DNA of 64,000 nucleotides from Pyropia yezoensis (GCA_009829735.1 CM020618.1:19763346-19827345), one strand, 5' to 3'; numbered from the stretch's first letter, positions 1 to 10,689 are shown. The notes: generated by a model not told the origin, from the letters alone. Numbers and translations: made by a program.

Positions 1-1204
1 CCGTTGCTGCCCACCTTCCCACCGGCCACCCTCCCCCCCTGTCGTGCCACCGCTGCTCTGTCCCAGTGACTGCACGACAGGCCGCCCCCCCATCGCAATG
101 ACCGGGTGCATCCGTCCACCCGCCCTCTCGTCGTGGCAGCCAGAGCCGCCGGGTAGCGGAGCCGCCACATGAGCAGCACCGCCGGCACAGGGAGGTGCCA
201 CCGCCAGTGAGGAGTTGAGCAGCAAAGGAAAAAGGGCGCCACGGCAGGGGGCGACGCCAGGAAAGCCGTCCTTTGGGGAAGGCGCCGCCAGAGAGCAGGG
301 CGCAGTCCGCCAGGAGGGGGGGGGATCCGCAGGAAAGGGCGCCAAGAGCAACACAGACCACCAGCGGCAGGCGAGGGTGCCGCCACGACAGACGCCACCG
401 GACCGAGGCGGCCGCCGCCGCGCGGCGAGTCGCCATAAAAAGGGGGGGCGGCGAGGAGGGGAGCAGCACGACAGGGCGGGCGGACGGCGCCAACGCGCGG
501 AAGGCCGCGGCGAGAGCCACGCCGCCGCCGCCAGCGAGAGCGCGGCCGCCATGGCGACACGGCCGCCGCCAGTGGGCGGTGGCCGCGGGAAGGGGGAGGT
601 GGGGGTCAAAAGAGGGCGGTCGCTCCTACCATGGGGAGGTCGCTATCGGCGAAAGGGTGGCCCTGCAGGTGAGGGCGTAGGGAAAAAAAGCGACCGCCGC
701 ACGGGAAGCCAGCGTCGTCCTGTGGGGAGCGCCGCCGACCGAGGGGGCATAAAGTGCGGCGGCACAGACAAAGTGGGGTGGCTTTGGTGCGGGAAGGGCC
801 ACGGATGGCGGGTGCGTGCGACGGATGGCTGGCGCGGGCGCCCTCGTGGCTGCGGGACGGACAGTCGCAGGCACTGAGGGGGACGCCAGTGGGGGGGGCG
901 CAACTGGGTGGGGACTCTCACAATGAGGCGGCAGCCTGGACGAGGCGGTGCCACCTGCTTCCAGCCCTTCTACACCCCCTCGCGGCACGCCGACCCCTCA
1001 AATTGACCAGCTCCAGGGGCCCGTCAGACGGACCCGCGTCAGCGGCCCCACTGCAGTCGCCGCCTACCGGTGGGCACCCTCCAGCGAGGCCCCCTGGGCC
1101 TGGCCAAAATACGGTGTGAGGCCACTGAGCAGGGCGCGGCGGCCGGTGCCGGTTTGCGCTCGCGCAAGGGGGTAGGTACTGTCTGGTCGGGTGTGGCCCT
1201 GAAG
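1..1204. other. GC-rich low-complexity DNA, no supported gene
   Basis: Open frames on both strands here translate to Arg/Gly/Pro-rich sequence with no recognisable motif and overlap one another, as expected when stop codons are rare in very GC-rich DNA. I see no conserved domain, no start context and no splice pattern that favours one frame. Treated as non-coding or eroded. Confidence 0.5.
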
Positions 1205-1207
1205 GGG

Positions 1208-1376
1208 GGGGCACGCAGCGCGGGGGCGGGGGGGCAATGACGGCGGGGGGGGGGGGGCGCGCAGGGCGGGGGGGGGGGGAAATCAAGGCGGGGGGGGGGG
1301 GGCGCGCAGGGCGGGGGGGGGGGGCAATCAGGGCGGGGGGGGGGGGGCGCGCAGGGCGGGGGGGCGGGGAGTGAAG
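1208..1376. repeat. G-rich minisatellite, about 4 units of 45-46 bp
   Basis: The block GCAG recurs at 1215, 1261, 1306 and 1351, giving periods of 46, 45 and 45 bp. Each unit holds two G runs of roughly 9-14 bases separated by short CAATCA- or AATCAA-like spacers. On the minus strand this would read as Pro-rich peptide repeats, but that is a by-product of the repeat. The G runs could form G-quadruplexes. Confidence 0.85.
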
Positions 1377-1633
1377 ACTCGCGGGGATCGGGTCGCGGGG
1401 GGGGGCCTGCTCGCGGGGGCCCGTGGAGGGTGGCGCGCGGGGGGCGGCCCGCGCGCGGCGTGTCGGGTGGGAGCGCGGCCCGCGTGTGGGGCGGGCGAGC
1501 ACCGAAGTGGAGGGCCAATCCTTCTTCAGCATACAGTCGCGTGTCCACGTGCGCTGTGACGGCCGGCGCGCGCGGCTGACAGCAGGCCGCGCGTAATGGC
1601 CAGTCGTCAGGCGCGAGCTATAAGCAGCGATTC

Positions 1634-1658
1634 TATATACTCAATTTGAGAGTATATA
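1634..1658. repeat. Perfect 9-bp inverted repeat in an AT-rich patch
   Basis: TATATACTC (1634-1642) and GAGTATATA (1650-1658) are exact reverse complements around a 7-base loop. The patch marks the abrupt change from GC-rich DNA to the lower-GC stretch preceding retroelement 3. Role unknown. Confidence 0.6.
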
Positions 1659-1797
1659 CGCGATAATCGTACCCACCCTGGTCGACGAGTACTCAATACT
1701 ACGAATCAAAAATCTATTTCACCGTACCCATAGTCGGAAATTTCAGTGCCCGTCATACTTTACGCCAGGCCGAAAACAGTACTTATGACAGGGCCTG

Positions 1798-2386
1798 ATG
1801 GAGAATGCTCCACCCCGGTTGAAGGTTCGAGTTGAACGCCTCTTGGACCAATTTCACAAGTTGTGGGATGGTCAATTGGGATTCATGAGAGCCACCCAAC
1901 ACCGGATCGATTTCAAATCCGGTGCACCCCCCATGCGTCAACAACCGTACAGGGGAGGGCCCCGTTCAAGCGCCCTCGTCAAAGAGCAAGTCGCTCGCAT
2001 GGAGGCTCTCGATGTGATTGAGGCGAGTAATGCCGAGTGGGCGAGTCCTGTGGTCATCGTCCCCAAAGCCGATGGGACCCCATGGTCCTGTATCGACTAC
2101 CGTAAGCTCAACGAGAGCACGGTGAACGATAGTTATCCCCTCCCTAGGATGGACGACTGTCTGGATTCACTGGGGGAAGCTAACGTCTTCTCTCCCCAAG
2201 ACTGTAACGCGGGGTATTGGCAAATTCCCATTGCCCCGGAACACAGGCATAAAACTACCTTTACCTGGCACTGTGGTACCTCCCAGTGCAAAAGACTACC
2301 GTTTGGACTGTGTAACGCGCCGGCAACTTTCCAGCGCGCCATGGACATGATTCTGGCTGGAGTACGGTGGCAGATCTGTCTCGTGT
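1798..2386 (+). pseudogene. Reverse transcriptase, N-terminal part (element 3)
   Basis: This frame aligns residue by residue with the RT of elements 1 and 2: the region of RT fingers and palm with IDYRKLNE, YPLPRMD, and FGLCNAPATFQRAMD. It ends at LVY, exactly where the other copies continue as LDDIIVFSRS. The break is the left edge of a Tc1/mariner insertion. The first aspartate block has changed, reading FSPQDCN where element 2 has FSTLDCN. The coding sequence runs opposite to the orientation implied by the adjoining LTR. Confidence 0.85.
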
Positions 2387-2387
2387 A

Positions 2388-3158
2388 CAGTCCCCAGACA
2401 AAATCGTTTGTCCACTTCAATTTTGGGGCCTTGGTGCGCCGAGACATCTGCGCGAAGCACCGCAGATCTTGCGATTTTACCTCGCTGAGCCCCATATCTG
2501 GGAGATGCGCGGCCCGAGCCGCCATCTCCGTGAAGCGCACAAAGAGCGCGCCACTCGTCCACCTCCCCCCCCAAATGTACCGGCGGCACCTGATGTCGAT
2601 GGCGGGGCAACACCGCACGTCCCTCACGCCGCAGCAGAGGGGTGCCATCCGGGAGATGGCGTCGCTGGGCAGCAGTAACGGGGCTATCGCAGCCGATGCC
2701 GTGGGTGGGGCAGAGCCCGGACCTCAATCCCATTGAGAACGCTTGGGGGGAGCTAGATCGTCGCCTGCGGGGGCGCAAGGTCGCCCCTAAGAACAAGGAT
2801 GAGCTTTTGGCCGCGCTTTGTGAGGAGTGCAACGCCATGCCGGCGGAGTTCTTCACGGCTCTTGTTGCTTCAATGCCTCGTCGTGTGGCCGCTGTGTTGG
2901 CCGCGAAGGGGAGTGGGATTAAGTATTGATGTGAAGGCGAGGTGGGGGGAGGGTGAGGGTGACCGTGGACCCATGAGCTTTTTTTTGTTGTAGCGGTGGG
3001 GGCGGTGGGGGGGAGGGGGGTTGGGTGTCGGTGCCTCCTTTCGCCAAGCCGCAGCCGCTGCCTGCAAATCGGAGCTCCATGGAGATGGTTGGATCCGTGA
3101 CAAAATCCTTTCGAAAATTGGACGTGCCAAGTGGACAAGCGATATTGGACGGGGACTG
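2388..3158 (+). mobile_element. Non-autonomous Tc1/mariner element with TA duplication
   Basis: The element is 771 bp and flanked by TA at 2386-2387 and 3159-3160. Its ends are inverted: CAGTCCCC at 2388 and GGGGACTG at 3151-3158, with further inward similarity (GTTTGTCCACTT on the left, GCTTGTCCACTT in the reverse complement of the right end). Removing the element plus one TA rejoins GTG-TA-CCTAGAC, the sequence found uninterrupted in elements 1 and 2. It carries only the start and the end of a transposase. Confidence 0.92.
2593..2929 (+). pseudogene. Tc1/mariner transposase, internally deleted
   Basis: From ATG 2593 the frame encodes a typical N-terminal helix-turn-helix start (LTPQQRGAIREMASLGSSN). 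At about 2690-2710 it passes in a different frame into a transposase C-terminus with QSPDLNPIENAWGELDRRLR and ASMPRRVAAVLAAKG. The SPDLNPIE block holds the third acidic residue of the DDE/D catalytic triad in this family. The part carrying the first two catalytic aspartates is missing, and the frame changes at the junction, so this is an internal deletion and not a functional enzyme. Confidence 0.85.
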
Positions 3159-3160
3159 TA

Positions 3161-4444
3161 CCTAGACAATGTCACTGTGTTCTCCCGAAGTCCGGAGGAG
3201 CACATTGGCCATCTTGGCCAGGTGTTCAACTTACTTGCTGACACCGGTGTGTCACTGAAGGCGAGTAAGTGCCACCTCTACACTCAAGAGGTGAAATACT
3301 TGGGACATGTTGTCCGTCCGGGGCGCCTCAGTGTCAACGAAAAGAACTTGAGGGCCATCAGTAAGGCTCAGTTCCCCTGGACCCAGACCCAGAGGACGAG
3401 CTTCCTCGGGATGTGTAACGTGTTCCGACGTTTCACTAAGGGCTTCGCCAAGGTGGCGAAGCCGCTGAATGAGCTAGTTAGCTCGACGTTACCGAAGAAC
3501 CTACCTCCCCTAAGTCAGGGGGAGCAGGAATCCTTTGAGACTCTTCGGGACCTTCTGCTGAAGCCCCCTATCCTGGCTATTCCCAGGTTGGGAGGCCACT
3601 ACATCCTGGATGTGGACGCTAGCTACGACCAACTTGGTTGTGTGTTGCTTCAGCAGCAGCCGGACAAGGAGTACTTGCCGGTGGGATACTTCAGCAAGGG
3701 GCTAAACTCGGCTGAGAAGAACTATGGAGTCACCGAGTTAGAAGGACTCGCATTGGTGTGGGCGGTGACGTCACTTCGTCACTACCTAGAGGGTGAGAAG
3801 TTCCTCATCCGCTGTGACCACCGCGCGTTGCAGTTCATCTTCAAGACGGATTGCACGAACACCCGTCTCAACAGGTGGAGGGTGCGACTGGGACCCTTCA
3901 ACTTTGATATTGAGTATCGTCCAGGCAGGCGACATGCCCTGGCCGACGGCCTTTCTCGCGTACCTACCGAGGGGCAGGTCACTAACTCAGTCGATGATGA
4001 CATCACCATCGTGGGGGTAGTCGCGCGCTCGGGTCAGACGTTGAGCCCCGAGGCGCCAGGGAACAAGAAGTACTTGCCGCTGTCCATGGACGAGGTGGTG
4101 AAGTCTCAGGCAGAGGACTCCATCTGCAAGTCGCAAAGGGATACGCTGGATGCGGTGGCGGAAACGCGGATCTTTATCGGAGACGATGGCCTCCTCTTGA
4201 GGAGGGGGGTCATTCAGGGGACCGAACCACTTGTCGTCCGCGCATCCCTCAAGGACAGTATCCTTGAGAAGGAGCATAACGCTCCCACAGGTGGACATCT
4301 GGGGTCTAGTAAACTGTACCAGACCCTGAGGACCAGGTACGACGGACCGTCCATGGTGGTGGACATCTACAGTTGGGTGTCTGCCTGCACAAATTGTGCA
4401 CAGAACTGTCTGATGGAACGGCGGCCTACTACGGCTTTGTTGCT
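3161..4444 (+). pseudogene. RT C-terminus, RNase H and integrase zinc domain (element 3)
   Basis: The frame resumes pol right after the Tc1 insertion. The RT catalytic box reads LDNVTVF where elements 1 and 2 have LDDIIVF, so one catalytic Asp is now Asn. RNase H follows, with LDVDASYDQLG, ELEGLALVWA and DHRALQFIF. The integrase HHCC zinc region follows (HNAPTGGHLG, ACTNCAQN). The frame stops matching pol near 4444, before the integrase catalytic core, where antisense protease/RT-boundary sequence begins. Confidence 0.85.
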
Positions 4445-4640
4445 GGTACAGAACCCTCAACCGGGGTGGAGCATTCACCCTGTTCACATGGGGTCAAAGA
4501 AAGGCGACCGGCTTGGCTTGGTGCTTCTCCTCTCCAGACTTCGGGTCTCTTCTCGCGCCGGCGCCGAGGGTGACCGCTAGTACTGGTCCCTCATGTTGGT
4601 CGATCTAGCCGAACTTGGCTCGAGATCAAAGATACTTTCC
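4445..4640 (-). pseudogene. Protease tail and RT start fragment (element 3)
   Basis: The minus strand matches the boundary between protease and RT of elements 1 and 2: IDQH, then GPVLAV, then PHVN and APPRLRV. Elements 1 and 2 have a TAG stop directly after IDQH; here the same codon is GAG. The first about 27 bp of RT (AATGCTCCACCCCGG) are present both here and, inverted, at 1798, so the inversion breakpoint duplicated them. Confidence 0.7.
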
Positions 4641-4679
4641 TCGAGAGTGGCGGGGGTAACAACTTGTTACGACCTCTGT

Positions 4680-5081
4680 CACAGGCTTGAGCCCATCACC
4701 GACGAGCAAAGGTACGCCGTTCTCCACCCGTCTTGTTGGCGATGGCTCTATGCCGAAGTTGAATCCAACCCGAGTGGATCTCGCGGGGACGATCCTCTCA
4801 CTTTGGGACGTTCGCTTTAAGGGTACCACCCGGTGGCCGAAGTGCAAACCACCGGTCCGAGGAAGATCCTCAGGGTAAACGCCCGACTTTGTCAGTGTGG
4901 CATACCACCCAAACCGATGCCCACGGCCCTGCTGACCGCAGTGCCTCGAGCCCTCCACGACCCCAGGTACACCCTGCGTCTGGCCAGTGTTTAAAGGCGC
5001 CGGAGTAAAGTCGTCACCGGAGAGTTTCCCGACCGTCGGGGGGTCCGATCCAGCCGTGTTCGCTAATGATCCCCACGACAC
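4680..5081 (-). pseudogene. Gag N-terminal fragment (element 3)
   Basis: The minus strand reads GSLANTAGSDPP and later VGFNFGIEPSPTRR, VGDGL, matching the start of the element 1 gag frame (GSLANMAGSGPP, NFGMEPSPTR, VGDGLAP). The Met that could start gag in element 1 (ATG 20137) is Thr here. The fragment is joined directly to the protease tail, so the capsid and nucleocapsid parts are deleted. Confidence 0.7.
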
Positions 5082-5156
5082 AGTCCAAAACCACCATTCC
5101 TCTGAGACTCAGGGCCCCCTACGCCCGGGTGCACCCGGAGGTAAAGTTTACCTCTG

Positions 5157-5174
5157 TCCCCTGCTCCTTCACCA
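5157..5174 (-). promoter_or_regulatory. Candidate tRNA primer-binding site (element 3)
   Basis: In the element's own direction the 5' LTR ends at 5177 and is followed two bases later by TGGTGAAGGAGCAGG. A primer-binding site starts with TGG because tRNAs end in CCA. Element 1 has the same block with several substitutions (20238-20254). I could not assign the tRNA. Confidence 0.35.
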
Positions 5175-5176
5175 AA

Positions 5177-5644
5177 TGTGGCAAAAACCAATCGCACACA
5201 CGACACCCAAGTTGGGGCGGTGAGCAAGGGCTGCCTCCCGCGCCGGGGGAACCGGAAGAAGTGCAATTGTACACACTCCATTCCAGTTGTGGGGCAATGC
5301 CCCAACGACAAAACAAGAAGATCGTGTGTGGTCCAACAGCTTCTTGGTCGGGTCGGGGAAGCAAGGCCAAGCCCCGCTGTCCCTCCCCTTATCCCCCCAG
5401 GGTCCCCCCAGAATCTCGACACTCAGAATCTCCCACCCCAGCACCTGCCCACCGGGCCACACGAAAATTCAAGACGATAGAATGGCGAGTACCCTCAAAT
5501 CCTCGATAGATTTACTACGAAGCTAATTATCCCTAACTTAGGGAATATGGACCAAAATGCAGGGGGAGGAACGAGTCAGGCTTGTGGCCTGCCGCTTCTT
5601 GCGTGGCACCTGTTGCCCCCCTACCTGGGGTCAATAATGCCACA
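5177..5644 (-). repeat. Chromovirus LTR A (5' LTR of element 3)
   Basis: 468 bp, starting TGTGGCAAAAACC and ending TGCCACA on the plus strand, a 7-bp terminal inverted repeat with the TG...CA ends of LTRs. It matches LTRs B, C and D over its length. An internal palindrome TCCCTAACTTAGGGA lies near 5527. By comparison with elements 1 and 2 this is the 5' LTR of an element transcribed leftward. Confidence 0.9.
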
Positions 5645-5645
5645 T

Positions 5646-5681
5646 TCGGTGCCGTGTGTGCGAGTGGTTTTTGCCAAATCT
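5646..5681 (+). repeat. Inverted stub of an LTR end
   Basis: GTGCCGTGTGTGCGAGTGG followed by TTTTTGCCA is the reverse complement of the first about 35 bases of the LTR. It begins one base after LTR A ends, so LTR A is followed head-on by the remnant of a second LTR in opposite orientation. Confidence 0.75.
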
Positions 5682-7953
5682 GGGTGTTGCTGAGGTTTTC
5701 CAACCACTGAGATGCGTGTAATTTCACCCAGGAGACCGCTCTAAGCTGGGCGTGGATGGCAGGAAGGGGTGAGCACACGGTCGGCCAGGGGCACCATTCG
5801 CTGTGCTGGGCGGGAGGGGTGTGGGCACCAATCGCATTTCTTGGCGGTGGGGGGGGGGTGGGGCTCAGGCCATAGCGCCAACGCCGCGTGCCACGTGGTC
5901 GTGTGGGGCTGACCCGAGCGTTCGAGTGCAGGGGATCCGCTGCTGTCGTCTCGAGCGATCCAACCGAGGGCGCCCGGGGGGGTGCCCCTCAAACCGTAAT
6001 CGGGCCCATCCTCGCCTAGACGCACCCAATCGCGGGCTCACGCGGGCTCGCGGCCGCCACCCACTCCTGGGTTTGGCCTCAGCTGCAGAAGTCTGATGGC
6101 CCGTGCGGGGGAGAGCGTCGAAAGGACGCGGGCTGACACTGGCAACACGCGGGAGGGAGGGCGGCCCGGCGAGAACGTTCCCATTCGTGTCGCCCGCGGG
6201 TCCACCAACAAGTGCTGTGACGAAGAGGCCGCGTCCTGGGGCGCCCGCCTCCGTTCTGAACAGGGGGGGCCGGGGCGCGGGGGAAGCTCGCTGCCAGTCT
6301 CCCTGAGCGCATACAGCGCCTGTGCAGACGACGTGCGGTCGGCCGTCGCAACGCGAGAGTAGGAGGAGACGCGAATGGCCACATGCAATGGTCACACATC
6401 GCGCGGTCCGCGGCTGAAGAACGGCATCCGATTGGCTGCAAGCATGCCACGGACGTCTAAACCCAAAACGAATGCAATAAAGCAACTATTGGGTACATGA
6501 AAGCCAGATAGTGTGGAGATTTACGAGCGAAAGTACCCGTGCACGTGACACTTTTTTGGGCTGCTTACGGGATGGACAGCAGGGCTCTTCAAGCGTATCT
6601 CGGTCAAGAGGAATACGCGCGTATTTGTCAAGCGTATCGTGCTACGCGGTACGCGATTGCTCCAGAAGCACTCAAACACTCACTGGGCCAGTTGGGGCGG
6701 GGCTAAGCGTTTCGAGTACGCACTTGCCCAGCGTTCTAAGCGTAGTGTAGTTGGGTATTACAATACATTTTTATTCTCGTGCTAGCTCACATCTTGGGGT
6801 CTCCTTGCGTCATGTGCACGTCGAATGACAAGATCCGTATCGAGCAACGAGCGATTTGACAGTTTGACCAGCGTTGACTCAAAGTCCATAGCACGTCAGC
6901 GCTTGGTGCTTGCGCCCCGGACGGCTATGAGGTCACCAAAGGAGCACAGAGCTGCCGTTCTTTTTGTCAGATTATCTTTAACTGGGCGCAGCAAAGAAGG
7001 GATGGCATGTCGTCCGCTGCATTGTCTTCAGCGGCCGTTACCAAGCGTTCGGCTGTTGCTAAGACAACTAAGCAGTGTCTATCTTTTCGACCCTGCCAAC
7101 AACCTTTGTAGCATTATGAGCTCAACGAATCTTTTGTACTGGTACAGTTATGTCACAGTGCATTCGTCGCCTTTGCTCCGGCGCCCGCCGCGGCTGCCGC
7201 TGGGGCCGCTGGGGCGGTCACCACCCAAGCGGCTGCTATCGCCGATGTTAATACCGTCGTCCTCTTCCTTGCCACCGAGGCCTCGGTACTCCCTTGATTC
7301 TGCATGCGTACGCTCACAACGTACGCATGCCATTTGCTTTTTATCTAAAGTTTATTCCATATAGCTAGGCCCGTGGGATTCCGGCCCGCGTGCCAACGCT
7401 CTTTAAGTTATCGATTCGAAACTTTGTATCATGGTTCAGCACCGGCGTACTTCTCCCTCTGGCAAGAATGCTTTACGCATGCAGCCTCACGTGGGGCGCA
7501 AGGTGCGTATTTGGGCCCGTATCTCACGCAAAGCTCGCGATGACCGGTCTTCACTCGGTTGTCGCACATAGATCGTAACATCACAATTGGTGTAAGGGGG
7601 GGCTTCATTTCGAATTGCTTCATCCCCCCACACAATCGGCGCCTGTGGATTGGGACGTGGTCGCCGTCTCCACGGGGTGCGTCTCTCCACCTGCACACTC
7701 ATTGCCTAGCCCTGACCCACCATCTCGGTGCGCGTCGCTGTCCGTCACCGCCTCGCGGTGGCTGGTTCGCAACGGGTGCCCTCACCCGTCACCGTGACCG
7801 TGATCAACCGCCGCCGACTGGTACCACAGTGACGGCACAGAAACGACGCTGCCGCCGGCGGCCAGCTGCTACGGGCGATCTTATCGCGGTCCACCGGCCA
7901 CTGGCCGACTCGAGGTACAAAGAACGGATCCAATCGTGAAGGTGTATGGCTAC
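5682..7953. other. Intergenic, no gene recognised
   Basis: GC-rich to about 6480, then clearly lower in GC. Short frames show no conserved motif. The stretch around 6590-6665 has several loosely repeated AAGCGTAT / TACGCG words. A perfect stem-loop is listed separately at 7302-7330. Confidence 0.5.
7302..7330. repeat. Perfect 10-bp stem-loop
   Basis: GCATGCGTAC (7302-7311) pairs exactly with GTACGCATGC (7321-7330) across a 9-base loop. It lies outside any gene I recognise. Its role is unknown; an imprint of a small transposon or a palindromic protein site are both possible. Confidence 0.6.
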
Positions 7954-9443
7954 CTACGACACTGAAAAAACACATGGCACTACAGCAGCACACAACCGCA
8001 AGTCTCTATCAACACTCCATAGCCTCGTCGTCACTTCCGACCCATCCTCGCTCCCGCTGCCTACCTCCAGATCGCTACACTCAAAATCTGAGCCCATCGC
8101 GTCCGCAGCAGCTGCCGCTGTACGATAGAAGTTTTCCATCTTCTCTAAATCGTCCTCATAGCGCCCCCAAACCTCAGGCGTAATCCGCTCAAACTTCCGG
8201 TTAACGAGCAGCTGCAACCGGGCCAGCGAAAAGGCCGCAATGCCGACCTCACGGAGCCTTAAATCATCTTGATGGGCTTCAGTTCCGGACGCGCTCCCGG
8301 CAAGATCAGAATTGTGACGTCGAAGCGCCGCTCTAGATTTTGCGCCAGGAATTGCGGGGCAGGGCCGTTTTCGTCAGCTTCCGCTCTCAGTTCAGCTCAT
8401 GAGCGGTCAAAGCGCCAATCTGTGCCGGCCCATGCGGCAGGAATCGCGTCGTGCGCCTCAAGCTAATCACCCAGTTTTGCCTTCCGCAATTTTGATGACG
8501 CAGGCCTCGTATTGTCCGTCGGGACCAGGTGATAAGGCGCCCGGTCCACGACAAAAGCATCGCCCCTAATCTTTGGTAGAACTTCTGCTTCCAGCCACCG
8601 CAGCGGAACGTTTGAGTTCATCTCCCCGTGGTAGTCCCCAGTCGACTTTTGGCCGACGAATACCAACAAGGCTCCGTCAACCAATCCGGTCCTCCGTGAG
8701 CCGACGTGAGCAATGATGATTCGCTTGCCTTTCCCCGATGGGACGCTCAGCCGCCCCCGCAAGTTCCCGTCGTTCCACGTTCGCGTGGGAATCATGTCTT
8801 TGTTCGCCCGTGTCTCGTCAGGGAAGAAGATCGTCTTTCCGCTGTCTCGATGTTCTTGAAGCCGCTGCAGGAGCTGGTTCCGCTGGGCCAAAATAGAAGC
8901 CTTCTCCCGAGCGACGTCATAGTGGTTCGGTCCGCGGGAGGATGTAAGCCCCATATCTTGCATGCATCTAAGCAACGTGGTGCCGGACCACGGGTACGTG
9001 CCGTCGGACCGCCCTGCGGCGCGCTCAGCCGCCAGGTACAACAGAGTTGAGTCCAGGGTGGGCACCGAGCGGTTGTCAAACTGCTTATAAATCGCCTCGG
9101 GGACCCTCACACGCTCCGCCGCAGGCACGCGGCGGCTGGTCGCCCGCCTCTCTGGCTCGCCTGCCGGCCGACGCGTAGCATGATAGCTCTCCGAGCGAAC
9201 GCGCTTGACAGCCCGCTCATTTACTTCTGTAGCTCAGCTGGTGCGCTCCGCAGGGTTATTCAGCGCCCTGGATCGCGCGATGTCTCGCTCACGCTCGAAG
9301 AACGCCCGAGCGTTCGACACAATCCCAGCGCACTGCTTTGTGAGAGCGTATATTGCGCGGCCGCGCATTTGCGCGACAGCGTCAGCACTGCTCCCGCGAG
9401 GCATGCCGACGAAGAAAGGCAGCCAGCAGCCTCCCTCGGTCAC
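7954..9443 (-). pseudogene. IS630/Tc1-like DDE transposase, decayed
   Basis: One minus-strand frame runs from about 9443 to 8463 with a single TGA (9234-9236). The N-terminal part begins near MPRGSSADAVAQM. The first catalytic Asp sits in FFPDETRAN (about 8818) and the second in AFVVDRAPYHL; between them is the HVGS...STGDYHGEMN segment typical of this DDE family. After a TAG near 8464 the frame continues with another TGA near 8401 and a TAA. The third acidic position, normally in a NPIE block, reads KPIKM, so it is Lys. A recognisable C-terminus (FERITPEVWGRYEDDLEKM) follows at about 8195. Inactive on stops and on the lost catalytic residue. Confidence 0.8.
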
Positions 9444-10689
9444 CCGAACTCCTTTGGCGCTGCATGGCGAGGCGTCCTGCGAGCGCTAAGGCCGTAGGTG
9501 ATCCGGCAAAAGAAAAGGCGGGCAAAGAAACGGCAAGGGATCACACGAGTAGCCCCCTCGAAGTGGCCCCCGTTCGCTCTTTGACTCATGAAGTTGAATT
9601 GGCAACGCACGATTCTGCGCGCGACCCGCCGAGGACTTTCGCCTACGTGTGCTATGATTGCTTCATCTGCGCTTGTCGTGATCTGAGCGTGCCCGCGACG
9701 GCCTGACCGGCCCCCCGCACCTCTTCGTACACGAACTGGGTCGGTGCCACTTCCGAAGCGTCAATATTCACCTCGCCAGAGCGCTCTGAGTACAGCAACA
9801 AGTGAAAAAAAAAGGCTGGCAACTCATTGTTGGCACCTCAATGTACGGTCTTGGCATCGTGGAGCCGAGTAGAGTGGCTCAAAAGAATGCAAGTGAGGAG
9901 CTCCATTGTATGGACTGAGAATAGCGTTCAGCTGTTTCGTCTTGACGAACTTATGCAGGGACAAAGTTGCCCGGTGGCCAGGGGCCTAGTAATATAAAAT
10001 CGACTTTAGTACGCTTGGCCGCAGATTGGCCGAGCGTGTACGCTTGCTACGCACTCTTGAGAACTTGCACGGATGCTCACATGCTCTATTCAGAAGACTG
10101 GCGCGGTTAGCCAGCACTCACACTCACTTTCAGAATTTTGCCGGGGCCAATACCGTACGCTAAGATCAAATTGCTACTCTTGAAGAGCCCTGGTGAAGAA
10201 GCTCCGTTCCTGTCCTACAGGCCTAAAATATCCCACATTCATTCACTTTCACTCGCATTCTGCTGCGTGCCCTACTTTTTTTGCTACAGAGTCGACAATC
10301 GGACAAAACTCACGGCCGCCCTCGTTCGTCGAGACAGGAGGCTACTGTACATTTTGGCCGTCAGGCAATGCCTGCAATAAAACAGACCGAACTCGGTCAA
10401 TCCTTCCCCACATCCGCATTCGCCGACCGGAGGGACTCGGGTAGACTGTGGAGACAAGCTGTCGCGCGTCAAAATCATGTAGCTCACGTGCTGGATCAAC
10501 TCCATTGCTTGAAACCGGGTTCGGGGCCTCCAGCCAGTCAGCGTCGCCCACGTTGCGCGAAGTATGACGAAGTATGGGCATATACAAGATGTGGTTCCGA
10601 GATTGTCCAGTTCAGTTTTGTCTTCTCTTGAGTTGGTTATGTTCTTGTCTGTTGCGTACACAGCAGCTTAGAGGTCTCGCTTTTCGGCC
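9444..10689. other. Intergenic, no gene recognised
   Basis: A short frame at 9481-9706 begins MARRPASAKAVGDPAKEK but resembles nothing I know and could be a transposon shoulder. The rest is lower-GC sequence with frequent stops in all frames. Confidence 0.45.

Larger units (their letters stand above)
1798..5644 (-). mobile_element. Ty3/gypsy chromovirus copy (element 3), rearranged and incomplete
   Basis: The segment contains, left to right, an RT-to-integrase piece on the plus strand (1798-4444, interrupted by a Tc1 insertion), a protease/RT boundary on the minus strand (4445-4640), a Gag N-terminus on the minus strand (about 4680-5081) and an LTR (5177-5644). In elements 1 and 2 of this window pol lies on the minus strand relative to the same LTR orientation, so the pol piece has been inverted here. 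Most of gag and protease, the integrase core, the chromodomain, the antisense ORF and the other LTR are absent. Non-functional. Confidence 0.8.

Noticed and set aside
5527-5541. CCCTAA/TTAGGG palindrome in the LTR as telomere-like sequence
   Set aside because: A single palindrome, variable between LTR copies (TCCCTCAC, TCCCAAAC), not a tandem telomeric repeat.
9225-9260. tRNA-like A-box TGTAGCTCAGCTGGT
   Set aside because: No matching B-box, anticodon arm or acceptor pairing; it lies inside the transposase pseudogene.
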